Assembly: GCA_965196985.1 (NCBI GenBank)
Contig: CBDALO010000131.1
Coordinates: forward strand, 124,001-188,000
DNA length: 64,000 nucleotides
From: 2-12-FULL-35-23 sp965196985
GTDB taxonomy: Bacteria > Pseudomonadota > Gammaproteobacteria > UBA12402
Direction: 5' to 3'
Below the pieces are notes generated by a model. That model did no database searches. It saw nothing but the letters and a program-made list of their open reading frames with translations, and was not told the DNA's origin. Shown here one piece after another: positions 9,329 through 20,232 of the stretch. Positions within the stretch are counted from its first letter, which is position 1. Each line of letters starts with the position of its first letter. The position numbers were made by a program, and so were the translations under genes.

Positions 9329-10348
9329 ATGGATATTAACGTGTTAGCCATTGATATTGCAAAAAATGTTTTCCAGCTCTGTGGCGTTAATCAGCAGGGG
9401 GCAATTTTAACTGAGAAAAAAGTAACGCGTGCAAAATTATTAGAAGTGATTAATCAGCTTGCTCCCAAAGTGATAGCAATGGAAGCTTGTGGAAGTGCAA
9501 ATTATTGGGCGCGTGAATTAATTAAACGAAACTATGAGGTTAAACTCATTTCACCCCAATACGTGAAACCTTATCTAAAAGGGAATAAGAATGATCAACA
9601 AGATGCTCGCGCAATAGCTGAAGCAGCTCAACGGCCAACCATGAATTTTGTCACCCCGAAAACAGTTGAGCAGCAAGACATGCAAAGCTTGTTACGTATA
9701 CGTGAAGGTCAAGTAGAAGCTCGAACTAAGCTATGTAATCAGTTGAGAGGTCTTCTAGCAGAGAACGGTATTGTCATTGCAAAAAGTATTTATAAATTAA
9801 GGGCCGAGTTGCCTTCAATTTTCGATCGTACAAATGACAATGGTTTGACAGATCGCATGAAAGCCTACATTCAGAGGCAATATGAAACCTTGTTAGTTCT
9901 GGATGAGAACATCGATGTTTACGAACTTGAAATTAATAGCATTTCCAAGAACAATGAAAGTTGCCAGCGTATTCAGGCGATAGAGGGTGTGGGACCAATA
10001 ACAGCGGTGGCAGTGGTTGCTCAGGTGGGTAATGGGAGTGAATTTAAAAATGGCAGACATCTTTCCGCTTACCTAGGCCTAGTGCCTAGGCAACACTCAA
10101 GTGGTAATAGGGAGTATTTGGGAGGAATAAGTAAGCGAGGAGATAAATACCTACGAACCCTGCTTATCCATGGCGGTAGGTCTGTAGTTACCAGGTGCGG
10201 AAAAAAGGATGATCCAAGAAGTGTATGGGTTAAGCGTATTAAAATGGAGCGTGGAAGCAATAAGGCTAGTGTTGCTGTCGCCAATAAAAATGCTCGGATA
10301 ATTCTAGCTATGTTAAAAAGTGGCGAAGAGTATCGACGTGCTGCTTAG
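9329..10348 (+). CDS. IS110-family transposase, IS1111 subgroup
   Basis: This 339-residue DEDD transposase catalyses site-directed recombination. The N-terminal RuvC-like domain begins with LAIDIAKNVFQL (first Asp) and contains AMEACGSANYWA and the acidic cluster KNDQQDARAIAEAA. The C-terminal transposase_20 domain has IEGVGPITAVAVVA followed by AYLGLVPRQHSSGN. GGAG precedes the ATG. The length and the long non-coding stretch after the gene fit the IS1111 subgroup. The element sits just upstream of cydA, which it may separate from its promoter. Confidence 0.92.
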   Translation: MDINVLAIDIAKNVFQLCGVNQQGAILTEKKVTRAKLLEVINQLAPKVIAMEACGSANYWARELIKRNYEVKLISPQYVKPYLKGNKNDQQDARAIAEAAQRPTMNFVTPKTVEQQDMQSLLRIREGQVEARTKLCNQLRGLLAENGIVIAKSIYKLRAELPSIFDRTNDNGLTDRMKAYIQRQYETLLVLDENIDVYELEINSISKNNESCQRIQAIEGVGPITAVAVVAQVGNGSEFKNGRHLSAYLGLVPRQHSSGNREYLGGISKRGDKYLRTLLIHGGRSVVTRCGKKDDPRSVWVKRIKMERGSNKASVAVANKNARIILAMLKSGEEYRRAA

Positions 10349-10560
10349 TAGTTAGTTGAGTTTAACAGTCAGGAGAATTGCAAAGAGTATTGAATGATGA
10401 CAAGTGGGTAAGACCAATGTTTGAGAGCCTGAAAAACCCAAGGCTAACCAGCCTGTAATAGGTAGTTGAGTCTAAACAGTGATGAGGCACAAACATGCGT
10501 AGTTCCATCAGGGCACGAAGAGGTGATGCATCAATCAGTCATCTGCTTCAGATGTCGGAT
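10349..10560 (+). ncRNA. Candidate bridge/seek RNA region of the IS1111-type element
   Basis: About 210 bp with no open frame lies between the transposase stop and cydA. In the IS1111 subgroup the guide RNA that specifies donor and target is encoded in the non-coding region downstream of the transposase. The stretch ends near CATCTGCTTCAGATG at about 10540-10556, a short perfect hairpin. The assignment rests on position and family knowledge. I did not fold the RNA or identify target-matching loops. Confidence 0.35.
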
Positions 10561-11234
10561 ATATGAGCGCATCTCTTCTACCATTGTCGTCAGAAAATAA
10601 TCTTTACAATACGGGGCGAGTCCATATATGGGTTTTTAGCGTCAAGGATGAGGGCTATTCTTGGCCTGGCTTGGGTCTTCTAAGGAGAGAGTGTGTGGTC
10701 ATACCTTCTAATGCTGTTGTTGACTTGTCTCGGATTCAGTTTGCTCTTACAGCAATTTATCACTTTTTATTTGCGCCGCTAACATTAGGTTTATCTTGGA
10801 TCTTAGTGATGATGGAGGCCTGCTACTTAAAAACAGGCAAAGTTATTTTTCGTGATATGACAAAGTTCTGGGGAAAACTATTTGCGATTAACTTTGCTAT
10901 GGGTGTGGTCACAGGAATTACTATGGAGTTCGAGTTCGGTCTGAACTGGGCATACTTTTCTCGTTACATTGGTGATGCGTTTGGAACGGCATTAGCGATC
11001 GAGGGTATTACGGCTTTTATGTTAGAAGCAACCATGATAGGGGTCTTTTTCTTTGCCTGGGATAAAATCGGCAAGAAGACGCATTGGTTTGCTACTTTAT
11101 TATTGGCAGTTGGCAGTAACTTATCGATCCTTAATATTTTAGTTGCCAACAGTTGGATGCAGCATCCAGCTCATACTTTCTTTAATTGGCAAACTATGCA
11201 CATGCATTTAACAAGCTTGTGGGGCATGTACATG

Positions 11235-12703
11235 CTGAAAACTACCCAAAATTTAAATCAGCAAAATAATGCTGAAATATTGTGTAAAAATGACTATGCT
11301 TTGTCTTTTTAACAAGACTAACGAGATGAGTATAAATGTTAAACTTCGCCGATTACGCTGCCCCTCTTTTTTCAAAATTAACTGGGAAAGTTGTTTTAAA
11401 AAAATCTATCGACGATTGTAGGAAAGCTATTAACTGAAGGTAGTTGTAAGTTGTTCAGTTCATCAAAAGATAACAATGAGTATAAAAAGATGATTCGTAC
11501 ACTTACCGGTGAAAATAAAAGCACCGATTTAGATCCAATAAAAACAAATGATGTATTGCTAGAACAGAGCTGTGAAAAACTTTCACACGCCAGTAAAATT
11601 GATGTTCTTCATGATCCTTCTGATATTAGAAAGCCACATAGCAAGCAAACTGAAAATCTAGGTAAAGTAAGGAGTCTGGACGGGGATATTATCAATGGTT
11701 ACAGCACGCATAACGCAGTTGCATTAGTACCTGGTGATAAGGCTGTGCATCTACTATCGCATGTAAGCTACAGCAATAAAGACCCTAAGTTTTTAAAAGC
11801 TGAGCATATTAAGAAAATAGAGGCTGGAAAGCCATTTGAGGGAGATAAAGAGGCCAAGAGTCTTTATGAATCTGGTGATTACTTTAATAAAAAGCTGCTG
11901 TCTATTCGTGAAATAGAAAAAATAGGAATCTGCCTAAAATCAAAGAATGAAGATGCAACCATTACCCATATTCTAGATAGAGAGTTTGATGATAATGACT
12001 ATCTCTCACTAATTGATACAAACCTAGATCAAGACTTTATTATTCGCTCAAAAATAACAAGAACAATAGAAGGTAGAGGTGATGATGGTAAAAAGCTTAA
12101 GCTGATTAACGCTGATTTTGATGCTCAAGGCGAAAAGCAATTCCAAAAGTTAACAGTTGGAAAGAATTGCGTACAAGACGGAAAAATAACTATTTATTTT
12201 GGAGAGTTTGAGAACTTCAATGCAATTAAAATCCAAATTACAGGCAGAGATGGTAGGAGAATTTTTAAGAATGACATGCTGCTATTAACTAATAAAAAAG
12301 TAACGACTTTTGATGAGGCGTATGAGGTATACATAGCCTATCTATCTCGTGCGAAAATTGAATATGTTTTTAAATTTCTCAAGGAAGGACTAGGCTGGGA
12401 AAATATGCAGATAAAAAATTTTAAAGGGATACAAAATCTACTGGCTGTATGTTTTTATGTGGCCTCATATTTGTATGAGATAGGTAAGGAAAAAGCTTAT
12501 GACGATTACGCAATTATGCTAGCTAAATTAGGAGATGGTAAGGGCAAGGTGACACGACACTTTATTGCGAAAGGTATTAGAAAACTTCTAACGTATCACT
12601 TAGTAGAGCAATTTTTTAAAGAAAATAGTGTTTCTCAAGAAGAACAAAAAGAATTATCGAATTCAGTTCAGGTAGGGAGATAACAATTTTGGGTAGTTCT
12701 CAG
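11235..12703 (+). mobile_element. IS4-family element inside cydA
   Basis: This 1469-bp element has a 7-bp duplication GTACATG at 11228-11234 and 12704-12710. The terminal repeats are nearly perfect: left CTGAAAACTACCCAAAATT, right (reverse complement) CTGAGAACTACCCAAAATT. The boundaries are confirmed independently because excision restores the cydA reading frame exactly. Confidence 0.93.
11451..12683 (+). CDS. IS4-family transposase, apparently 5'-frameshifted
   Basis: The 410-residue open frame contains the DDE core: DGDIINGYSTHN, ITHILDREFDDNDY, and the IS4 signature YIAYLSRAKIEYVFKFLKEG, which matches the Y-R-E-K spacing. Just upstream, a frame starting at ATG 11336 encodes a plausible transposase N-terminus (MLNFADYAAPLFSKLTGK) that ends at TGA about 11437. 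Joining the two needs a one-base shift near 11430. The transposase is therefore probably inactive, or the shift is translational; I see no canonical slippery site there. Confidence 0.8.
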   Translation: MFSSSKDNNEYKKMIRTLTGENKSTDLDPIKTNDVLLEQSCEKLSHASKIDVLHDPSDIRKPHSKQTENLGKVRSLDGDIINGYSTHNAVALVPGDKAVHLLSHVSYSNKDPKFLKAEHIKKIEAGKPFEGDKEAKSLYESGDYFNKKLLSIREIEKIGICLKSKNEDATITHILDREFDDNDYLSLIDTNLDQDFIIRSKITRTIEGRGDDGKKLKLINADFDAQGEKQFQKLTVGKNCVQDGKITIYFGEFENFNAIKIQITGRDGRRIFKNDMLLLTNKKVTTFDEAYEVYIAYLSRAKIEYVFKFLKEGLGWENMQIKNFKGIQNLLAVCFYVASYLYEIGKEKAYDDYAIMLAKLGDGKGKVTRHFIAKGIRKLLTYHLVEQFFKENSVSQEEQKELSNSVQVGR

Positions 12704-13765
12704 GTACATGGACATTGTGTCACAAATTCGTGTAGGCCATGTATTGTTTGCGGGTGCTATGACGGGATCGATGTTTGTTTTAGGTATTAGTGCTTTTTAT
12801 TTGTTGGTTAAACGTGACCGTGGTTTTGCTTTACGTTCAATGGCGATCGTGGTGGCATTTGGGTTTATTTCATTATTGACGGTCGCATTCTTTGGAGATC
12901 AAAATGGTTTAGTGGTAAAGAAATATGAACCTGAAAAAATGGCGGCAATTGAGGCAGTTTGGACTACTCCTAAGCCTCCCGCGGCTTGGTCTATTATTGC
13001 TTGGCCTAGCCAAAGTCAGGAAAAAAATCTATTTGCAATTACGGTACCCTATGGATTGAGTCTGATCGCAACGCACTCACTAACCGGGACTGTCGAGGGT
13101 GAGCGTGAAATTATTGCTAAAAATAAAACTAAAGTTGAGAAAGGTATTAAAGCGTATGCAGCGTTAAAGAAAATGCGTGCAGGTAAGGCTAGCGCTGCTG
13201 ATATGGCGGTTTATAAAAAATATAGTAAAGATATCGGTTATGCCTTAATTTTATTGCGCTATGCGCCTAGTATTATTAACGCAACTCCAGCCCAAATTGA
13301 CCAAGCAGCTAAAGGCACTATCCCTAATGTATTTACGACTTTTTACTCTTTCCGATTTATGGTGGGAGCTTGGTCGTTGATGCTGGCAATATTATTTTTC
13401 GGTGTTATTTTTGCTTATCGCAAAACTTTCCATAAGTATCGCTGGTGGTTGTGGTGTGCATTGTTAGGAATTCCACTACCTTATATTGCTTCTGAGTTTG
13501 GCTGGATTACTGCAGAGGTGGGGCGTCAACCCTGGACTGTGCATGGCTTTTTGCCGACTTATTTTAGTACCTCTTCTTTAGACGTTGCTTCGGTCGCCTT
13601 TAGCTTGGGGGGCTTTGCCTTATTTTATGGTTTGTTGTTGGTCGTTGAACTTTATTTAATGGTGAAGTTTGCGAGGCTTGGGCCTAGCTCTTTAGGTGAG
13701 GGTCGTTATCATTTTGAGAAATCAGGCGGTAACTATCCGCAAGAAAATGCTTAGGGGAGGTGGGG

Positions 13766-14909
13766 ATGATAGAGTTTTCGTTATTACAAGTTATTTGGTG
13801 GGCAATTATTGGTGCGGTATTAATTGTCTATGCAACAACGGCTGGATTTGATTTTGGCGCAACGATGATTCTCCCTTTTATGCGCAAAGAAGAGGAAAAA
13901 CGAATTATTCTTAATGCTTCAGGTCGGGTATGGGATGGTAACCAAACTTGGTTGGTGTTTGCTGGTGGTGCAATTTTTGTGATTTGGCCAGTAGTTTATG
14001 CATCAATGTTTTCAGGCCTTTATGCCGCTATGCTTTGTATTTTATGGGCGTTCTTTATGCGGCCACCTGGGTTTGATTATCGTCATAAGATTGATAATCC
14101 GGTGTGGCGGCGCTTTTGGGATATTGGTCTGTTCGTTAGTGCGTTTTTACCTGTGCTTATTTTTGGTGTTGCGTTTGGTAATTTATTACAAGGCTTGCCA
14201 ATTTACTTTGACCCTTTTTCTTTACGTACTTATTACAATGGTAACTTTTGGGGATTAATTAACTGGATGGGTATACTTGCCGGTCTTGTCTCTGTTGTTA
14301 TGTTGTTAATGCATGGTGCGGCAATGCTGCATCGTCGTACAGAAGGTGATTTAAAGCGGCGTATGGGGCGGTTATTTTTAATTTTTGCTTTGTTGTTTTT
14401 AGTTTTGTTTACAGGCTCAGGCTTTATGGTGGCTTTTGCAGTGAAAGGTTATACCTTGGTAAGTTCACCGGTTAATGCAACGGCTCACCCACTAGCTAAC
14501 GTAGTGACACAGCAGAGGTGCTTGGGTTTTAAGTTATGGGCAATATCCGTGGAAGATGATAGCGCCTATAGTTGCTTACCTTGCAACTTTCTTGGCGATG
14601 GTGACTTTGCGTGTAGGTAAAGGGGGCTTAGCTTTTTGGTTTAGTGCCTTATCGATAGCTGGCACGATAGCTACTGCTGGTACAGCGTTGCTTCCTTTCA
14701 TCGTACCGTCAAGCTATAAACCTAGCGAAAGTATTACGGTTTGGAATGGGACTTCGGCACATTACACATTAAACATTATGCTTTACGTATCAGTTGTTTT
14801 GTTAGCGATTATCTTGGTTTATAAAATCTTTTCTTATTGGGCTGTTTGGCGTGGCAAAGGCACGCTTAACGAGCAAGATATTAAAGCTAACGAGCATTCA
14901 TTTTATTAG
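13766..14909 (+). pseudogene. cydB: Cytochrome bd ubiquinol oxidase subunit II with a frameshift
   Basis: The ATG at 13766 follows a GGGGAGGTGGGG purine run. The first frame reads through GRVWDGNQTWLVFAGGAIF, the quinol oxidase signature region, up to about residue 248. It then loses homology and ends at 14620. The expected continuation GAWVLSYGQYPWKMIAP lies in the next frame and runs to 14909. One extra base at about 14510-14518, near CAGCAGAGG, explains both. Removing it gives 380 residues, the normal CydB length. The gene lies 11 bp after cydA in one operon, so both large subunits of the oxidase are damaged. Confidence 0.9.
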
Positions 14910-14921
14910 GAGGCAGCAGCT

Positions 14922-15149
14922 ATGTGGTATATCGTTATTTGTGGAGTGTTAGTTGTTGCATTGGTCGCTGGTATTTGGGCTGGTTGTGCAATGGATAACT
15001 ATTTGCAGGACAACCAAGAGTTAGACCAGATTAGTTTTTTGAGTGTATTAAAAAAGCCGCTTAACGCGGCTTTTTTGTTGGTGGTGTTCTATCTGTTAAC
15101 GTTTGAGGATCAATTTCAGAGTGTGTGGGTAAGTAAGCAATGGGGGTAG
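14922..15149 (+). CDS. cydX: CydX-like small subunit with a possibly altered C-terminus
   Basis: The third gene of the cyd operon begins MWYIVICGVLVVALVAG, matching the single-helix CydX/YbgT type that stabilises heme binding in CydAB. AGGAGG lies ahead of the ATG. CydX proteins are usually 35-50 residues, but this frame continues to 75. Codons from about 43 to 51 are encoded by the arms of a rho-independent terminator hairpin (15050-15076), and the last 14 codons lie inside a MITE-like repeat that starts at 15107. The original stop may therefore have been lost when the repeat inserted. Confidence 0.6.
   Translation: MWYIVICGVLVVALVAGIWAGCAMDNYLQDNQELDQISFLSVLKKPLNAAFLLVVFYLLTFEDQFQSVWVSKQWG
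15050..15076 (+). terminator. Rho-independent terminator of the cyd operon
   Basis: The hairpin AAAAAAGCCGC-TTAA-CGCGGCTTTTTT has an 11-bp arm and a T-run. It lies inside the extended cydX-like frame, which supports the view that the coding region originally ended earlier. Confidence 0.8.
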
Positions 15150-15331
15150 ATGTTTAGCAGTAAGTTTCGATTTTTTACTGTTCAATGCTGCAGAACGGGT
15201 GGCGCGAATCGAGGGCTTCCAGCAATGCTGCTTGCGAGCACGCTGGGAAACGATTCGTGACAGGACCCGTTAGTCGTAAAAAGTTTGAAAAAGTCGAAAC
15301 TTACCTTATCCACACATTCTGAAAGAGATCC
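15107..15331. repeat. MITE-like structured repeat, copy 1
   Basis: A 225-bp element with inverted ends: left GGATCAATTTCAGAGTGTG, right (reverse complement) GGATCTCTTTCAGAATGTG. Inside is a nested palindrome: AACGGGT...ACCCGTT, then CGAATCG...CGATTCG, then a CCAGCA...-type inner stem. An outer arm GTTTCGATTTTT faces AAAAAGTCGAAAC. The element lies between the cyd operon and ispA and ends four bases beyond the ispA stop. Four more copies are at 54501, 56048, 59354 and 63063. Confidence 0.85.
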
Positions 15332-15335
15332 ATAT

Positions 15336-16208
15336 TTAACTGTCACGATTCATCATATTGAGACTAAGTTGAGCTAAGGATGAGTTGCCAAGTCCGATAG
15401 ATTTTAGTTTATCTAGTGCGCGCTCGTAACACCGGGTTACTTCCTCTTGAGCAGCGTCAGTGCCAAGAAGTTGTGAGAAATTGCAATTGTCTTCGGTAGC
15501 TGCTCCTTCTGCTTCGGCAATGCGTTCTGCACTGACAACAAGGTCTAAGATATCATCTTGGATTTGATAGGCAAGTCCCAGCTCATGGCCGAAGCCTGTT
15601 AGGGCTTTGAGTTTATTTGGATCTTCGCAGCAACCAGCATGCGCACCCATCAAAACACTGGCTTGTATGAGTGCGCCGGTTTTGTGGAGATGGATGCTAG
15701 TAATAGATTCAAGGTTGGTTATTTCGTCTGGATTAATGTCTAAGCTTTGTCCGAGCACCATACCGTTAGCGCCGCTAGCTTTTGCTAGGTGCTTTATAAG
15801 ATGGACTTGTATTTCGGGCGTTACTTTAGGGAGCTTTCTAGTAAGTAATTCAAAAGCAAAAGTTTGTAGAGCATCACCTGCTAAAATTGCAACGGCTTCA
15901 TTAAAGGCTTTGTGGCAGCTAGGTTGGCCACGGCGAAAGTCATCATCATCCATGCAGGGTAAGTCATCATGAATTAAGGCATAACAGTGTACAAGCTCAA
16001 CAGCAGCAGCAACGTGGTCCAGAGTAGCTGGATCAGCATTAAAAGCTTCACCGGCGGTGTAAACGAGTAAGGGGCGAAAGCGTTTGCCGCCATTTAAGCT
16101 CGCATAACGCATGGCCATATGCAGTTCATTTTTTTGTTTTGGTAGAACTTCGTCAAGAAAGCCTTCAGTGCGTTTTTGTTGCTTTGTAATGTAATGTTGT
16201 ATGTCCAA
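15336..16208 (-). CDS. ispA: Polyprenyl (farnesyl/geranyl) diphosphate synthase
   Basis: This 290-residue prenyltransferase condenses IPP with DMAPP and GPP to make FPP for quinones and undecaprenyl phosphate. The first Asp-rich motif DDLPCMDDDD lies at residues 81-90 and the second, QIQDDILD, at 216-222; NGGKRFRP at 39-46 binds IPP. The start is a TTG at 16208-16206, two bases after the xseB stop, with GAGGATG in the xseB end serving as ribosome-binding site. In E. coli the order xseB-ispA is the same and dxs follows, but here dxs is absent and a MITE-like repeat comes next. Confidence 0.93.
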   Translation of the reverse strand: MDIQHYITKQQKRTEGFLDEVLPKQKNELHMAMRYASLNGGKRFRPLLVYTAGEAFNADPATLDHVAAAVELVHCYALIHDDLPCMDDDDFRRGQPSCHKAFNEAVAILAGDALQTFAFELLTRKLPKVTPEIQVHLIKHLAKASGANGMVLGQSLDINPDEITNLESITSIHLHKTGALIQASVLMGAHAGCCEDPNKLKALTGFGHELGLAYQIQDDILDLVVSAERIAEAEGAATEDNCNFSQLLGTDAAQEEVTRCYERALDKLKSIGLGNSSLAQLSLNMMNRDS

Positions 16209-16210
16209 AT

Positions 16211-16444
16211 TTATTCATCCTCTTCAAAATCAGCTAATAATGGCCCGTTATCACTCTCAGTAAGTTTTTGTATTTTTTGTTCAGCTTGGGTAAGTGTTTT
16301 TTGGCATTGTTTAATTAGCTTGGTTCCTTGCTCAAAAAGCTGTAGTGATTTATCCAAGCTAAGGTTACCATCCTCTAGCTTTTCAACTAGCGTTTCAAGT
16401 TGTTGTAAGTTCTTTTCAAAGTCATTAATTTTGCGTTCAGCCAT
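16211..16444 (-). CDS. xseB: Exodeoxyribonuclease VII small subunit
   Basis: A 77-residue, mostly helical subunit of the XseA-XseB nuclease. The sequence FEKNLQQLETLVEKLEDGNLSLDKSLQLFEQG is distinctive of XseB but is quoted only in part here; its core is LEDGNLSLDKSLQLFEQG. I prefer the ATG at 16444 because AAGG lies eight bases upstream; an ATG six codons earlier is also open. It is the first gene of an operon with ispA, transcribed away from the rRNA promoter. Confidence 0.9.
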   Translation of the reverse strand: MAERKINDFEKNLQQLETLVEKLEDGNLSLDKSLQLFEQGTKLIKQCQKTLTQAEQKIQKLTESDNGPLLADFEEDE

Positions 16445-16572
16445 TAAAATTACCTTTGTCATATGATTCGTACAAAGTTAACGGAGAAGTGTGGCAGCGT
16501 CAAAGGTTTCCTTATGTATCAGGAGGCTTGTTACCTGTCTGAAAAATAAGCGTAAAACACAATAAAAAGTCG

Positions 16573-16600
16573 TTGACAGGTGAGAGTATGGAGATATAAT
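16573..16600 (+). promoter_or_regulatory. rRNA operon promoter
   Basis: The -35 TTGACA (16573-16578) and -10 TATAAT (16595-16600) are both consensus, with a 16-bp spacer, and an A-rich stretch upstream could act as an UP element. The mature 16S begins about 170 bp downstream. Confidence 0.85.
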
Positions 16601-16643
16601 GGCACTCCTTTCCGCGGGTAGCGGACTGGCCTTGTCGGCCAGA

Positions 16644-16656
16644 TGTTCTTTAAAAA
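16644..16656 (+). promoter_or_regulatory. boxA antitermination site in the rRNA leader
   Basis: TGTTCTTTAAAAA resembles the boxA consensus TGCTCTTTAACA used by Nus factors on rRNA transcripts. A second similar sequence, GTTCATTAACAATT, lies in the 16S-23S spacer near 18463-18476. Confidence 0.65.
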
Positions 16657-16772
16657 CAAGATTGACCTAAAGAGTAATAATGCTGTTGACGCTTGAGGCG
16701 ACAATGGCATTGCTTGCGAAAGTGATGCTAGATTGAACTAGTTGGAAGTTTCGGCTTCTGACCTCATTTTTA

Positions 16773-18324
<1,552 letters not shown>

Positions 18325-18610
18325 TCTGCCGAAAGGCGATAAATATAAATAGTCAATTCAAGCTGAGGCATTATTACTCCTTAGGTCAATTTGGTTTTCT
18401 ATAAGAATGTAGAAACCAACGTTCTAAAGTTTAGAGTGTTGTTTTCTACAACATGTAGAAGAGTTCATTAACAATTAGGAAGAGTCTTAAAAACAACTAT
18501 TGGTAGCGAGAGCTACGAATAAGTCTAGAAGTTCAAACGATTTTAGGCGCTTTAGTAGGTTATTAATTTAAGCGATTAGATTAATAGTTACCAGATTACT
18601 TGATTTATAT
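18325..18610 (+). other. 16S-23S internal transcribed spacer without tRNA genes
   Basis: About 286 bp separate the two large rRNA genes. I find no cloverleaf and no Ile or Ala tRNA sequence. A boxA-like site lies near 18463. A tRNA-free spacer is unusual among gammaproteobacteria and fits what I recall of Piscirickettsia. Confidence 0.8.
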
Positions 18611-19680
18611 GGTCAAGTAGAGAAGTGCATGTGGTGGATGCCTAGGCAGTAAGAGGCGAAGAAGGACGTATGAGCCTGCGAAAAGCGGCGGGGAGTTGGC
18701 AAACGAGCATTGATCCGCTGATGTCCGAATGGGGGAACCCGGCCCAGCTACTCAGTTTAGAATGAGATGAGACGTTTTGTTGAATTACGAAGGTAAGGAG
18801 ATAAGCGGTTTTGTTAGGAAATTTTTAATTGAGTAGCTGGGTCACTGCATACTGAATACATAGGTATGTAGAGCGAACCCGGGGAAGTGAAACATCTCAG
18901 TACCCGGAGGAAAAGAAATCAACCGAGATTCCGAAAGTAGCGGCGAGCGAAATTGGAAGAGCCCGAACACATAATGTTAGATATTGTTAGAAGAACAGTC
19001 TGGGAAGGCTGGCCGAAGAGAGTGAAAGCCTCGTATTCGAAAGCATTATCTGATTGGTGTTCAACGAGTAGGTCGGGACACGTGTTATCTTGACTGAAGA
19101 TGGGGGGACCATCCTCCAAGGCTAAATACTCCTTACTGACCGATAGTGAACCAGTACCGTGAGGGAAAGGCGAAAAGAACCCCGGAGAGGGGAGTGAAAT
19201 AGAACCTGAAACCGCATGCATACAAGCAGTGGGAGCTGAGGACTAGTCCTTGGTGACTGCGTACCTTTTGTATAATGGGTCAGCGAGTTATTGTTAGTAG
19301 CGAGGTTAACTGATTAGGGAAGCCGAAGGGAAACCGAGTTTTAATAGAGCGTTAAGTTGCTAGTAATAGACCCGAAACCCGGCGATCTAGACATGTCCAG
19401 GGTGAAGATTCGGTAACACGAATTGGAGGCCCGAACCCACTTATGTTGAAAAATGAGGGGATGAGGTGTGTCTAGGAGTGAAAGGCTAAACAAGCCGGGT
19501 GATAGCTGGTTCTCCTCGAAAGCTATTGAGGTAGCGCCTTGTGAATTACTGACTGGGGGTAGAGCACTGTCTCGGTTTTGGGGGCCGTCAAGGCTTACCA
19601 AGCCGAAGCAAACTCCGAATACCAGTCAAGTTTATCACAGGAGACACACGGCGGGTGATAAGGTCCGTCGTGGAAAGGGA

Positions 19681-19714
<34 letters not shown>

Positions 19715-19743
19715 ATAGTTAAGTGGAAAACGTTGTGAGAAGG

Positions 19744-19780
<37 letters not shown>

Positions 19781-20232
19781 TTTTAAAGAAAGCGTAATAG
19801 CTCACTGGTCGAGTCGTCTTGCGCGGAAGATGTACCGGGGCTAAAACTATCCACCGAAGCTACGGGTTTGGTATTTTAGATACCAAGCGGTAGAGGAGCG
19901 TTCTGTAGGCTGAAGAAGGTGAACTGAGAGGTTCACTGGAGGTATCAGAAGTGCGAATGCTGACATGAGTAACGATAATGCGGGTGAGAGCCCCGCACGC
20001 CGAAAGTCTAAGGATTCCTGCGCAACGCACATCGGCGCAGGGTGAGTCGGCCCCTAAGGTGAGGCGGAGACGCGTAGCCGATGGGAAACAGGTTAAGATT
20101 CCTGTACTGACGAGTAATTCGAAGGGGGGACGGAGAAGGCTAGGTCATCCGGGTGATTGGTTATCCCGGTTTAAGCGAGTAGGTAGGTTGATTAGGCAAA
20201 TCCGGTCGACTATTACTGAGACGCGATGACGA

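Larger units (their letters stand above)
10695..13754 (+). pseudogene. cydA: Cytochrome bd ubiquinol oxidase subunit I, split by an IS4-type element
   Basis: Subunit I of the bd terminal oxidase binds quinol and the hemes b558, b595 and d. The GTG at 10695 is the likely start, with AGGAGA six bases upstream, and the protein then reads VVDLSRIQFALTAIYHFLF. An IS4-type element (11235-12703) plus a 7-bp duplication interrupts the frame after HLTSLWGMYM. Removing 1469+7 bases rejoins it to DIVSQIRVGHVLFAGAMTG and gives 527 residues, normal for CydA. The second half keeps the quinol-loop sequence and GWITAEVGRQPW. As it stands neither half can form a functional subunit. Confidence 0.93.

Noticed and set aside
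14500..14620. Programmed frameshift in cydB
   Set aside because: There is no slippery sequence at the junction and CydB is not known to use recoding, so a plain one-base insertion is the simpler reading.
18325..18610. Ile or Ala tRNA in the ribosomal spacer
   Set aside because: No cloverleaf, anticodon arm or T-loop consensus GTTCGA is seen in the right setting.
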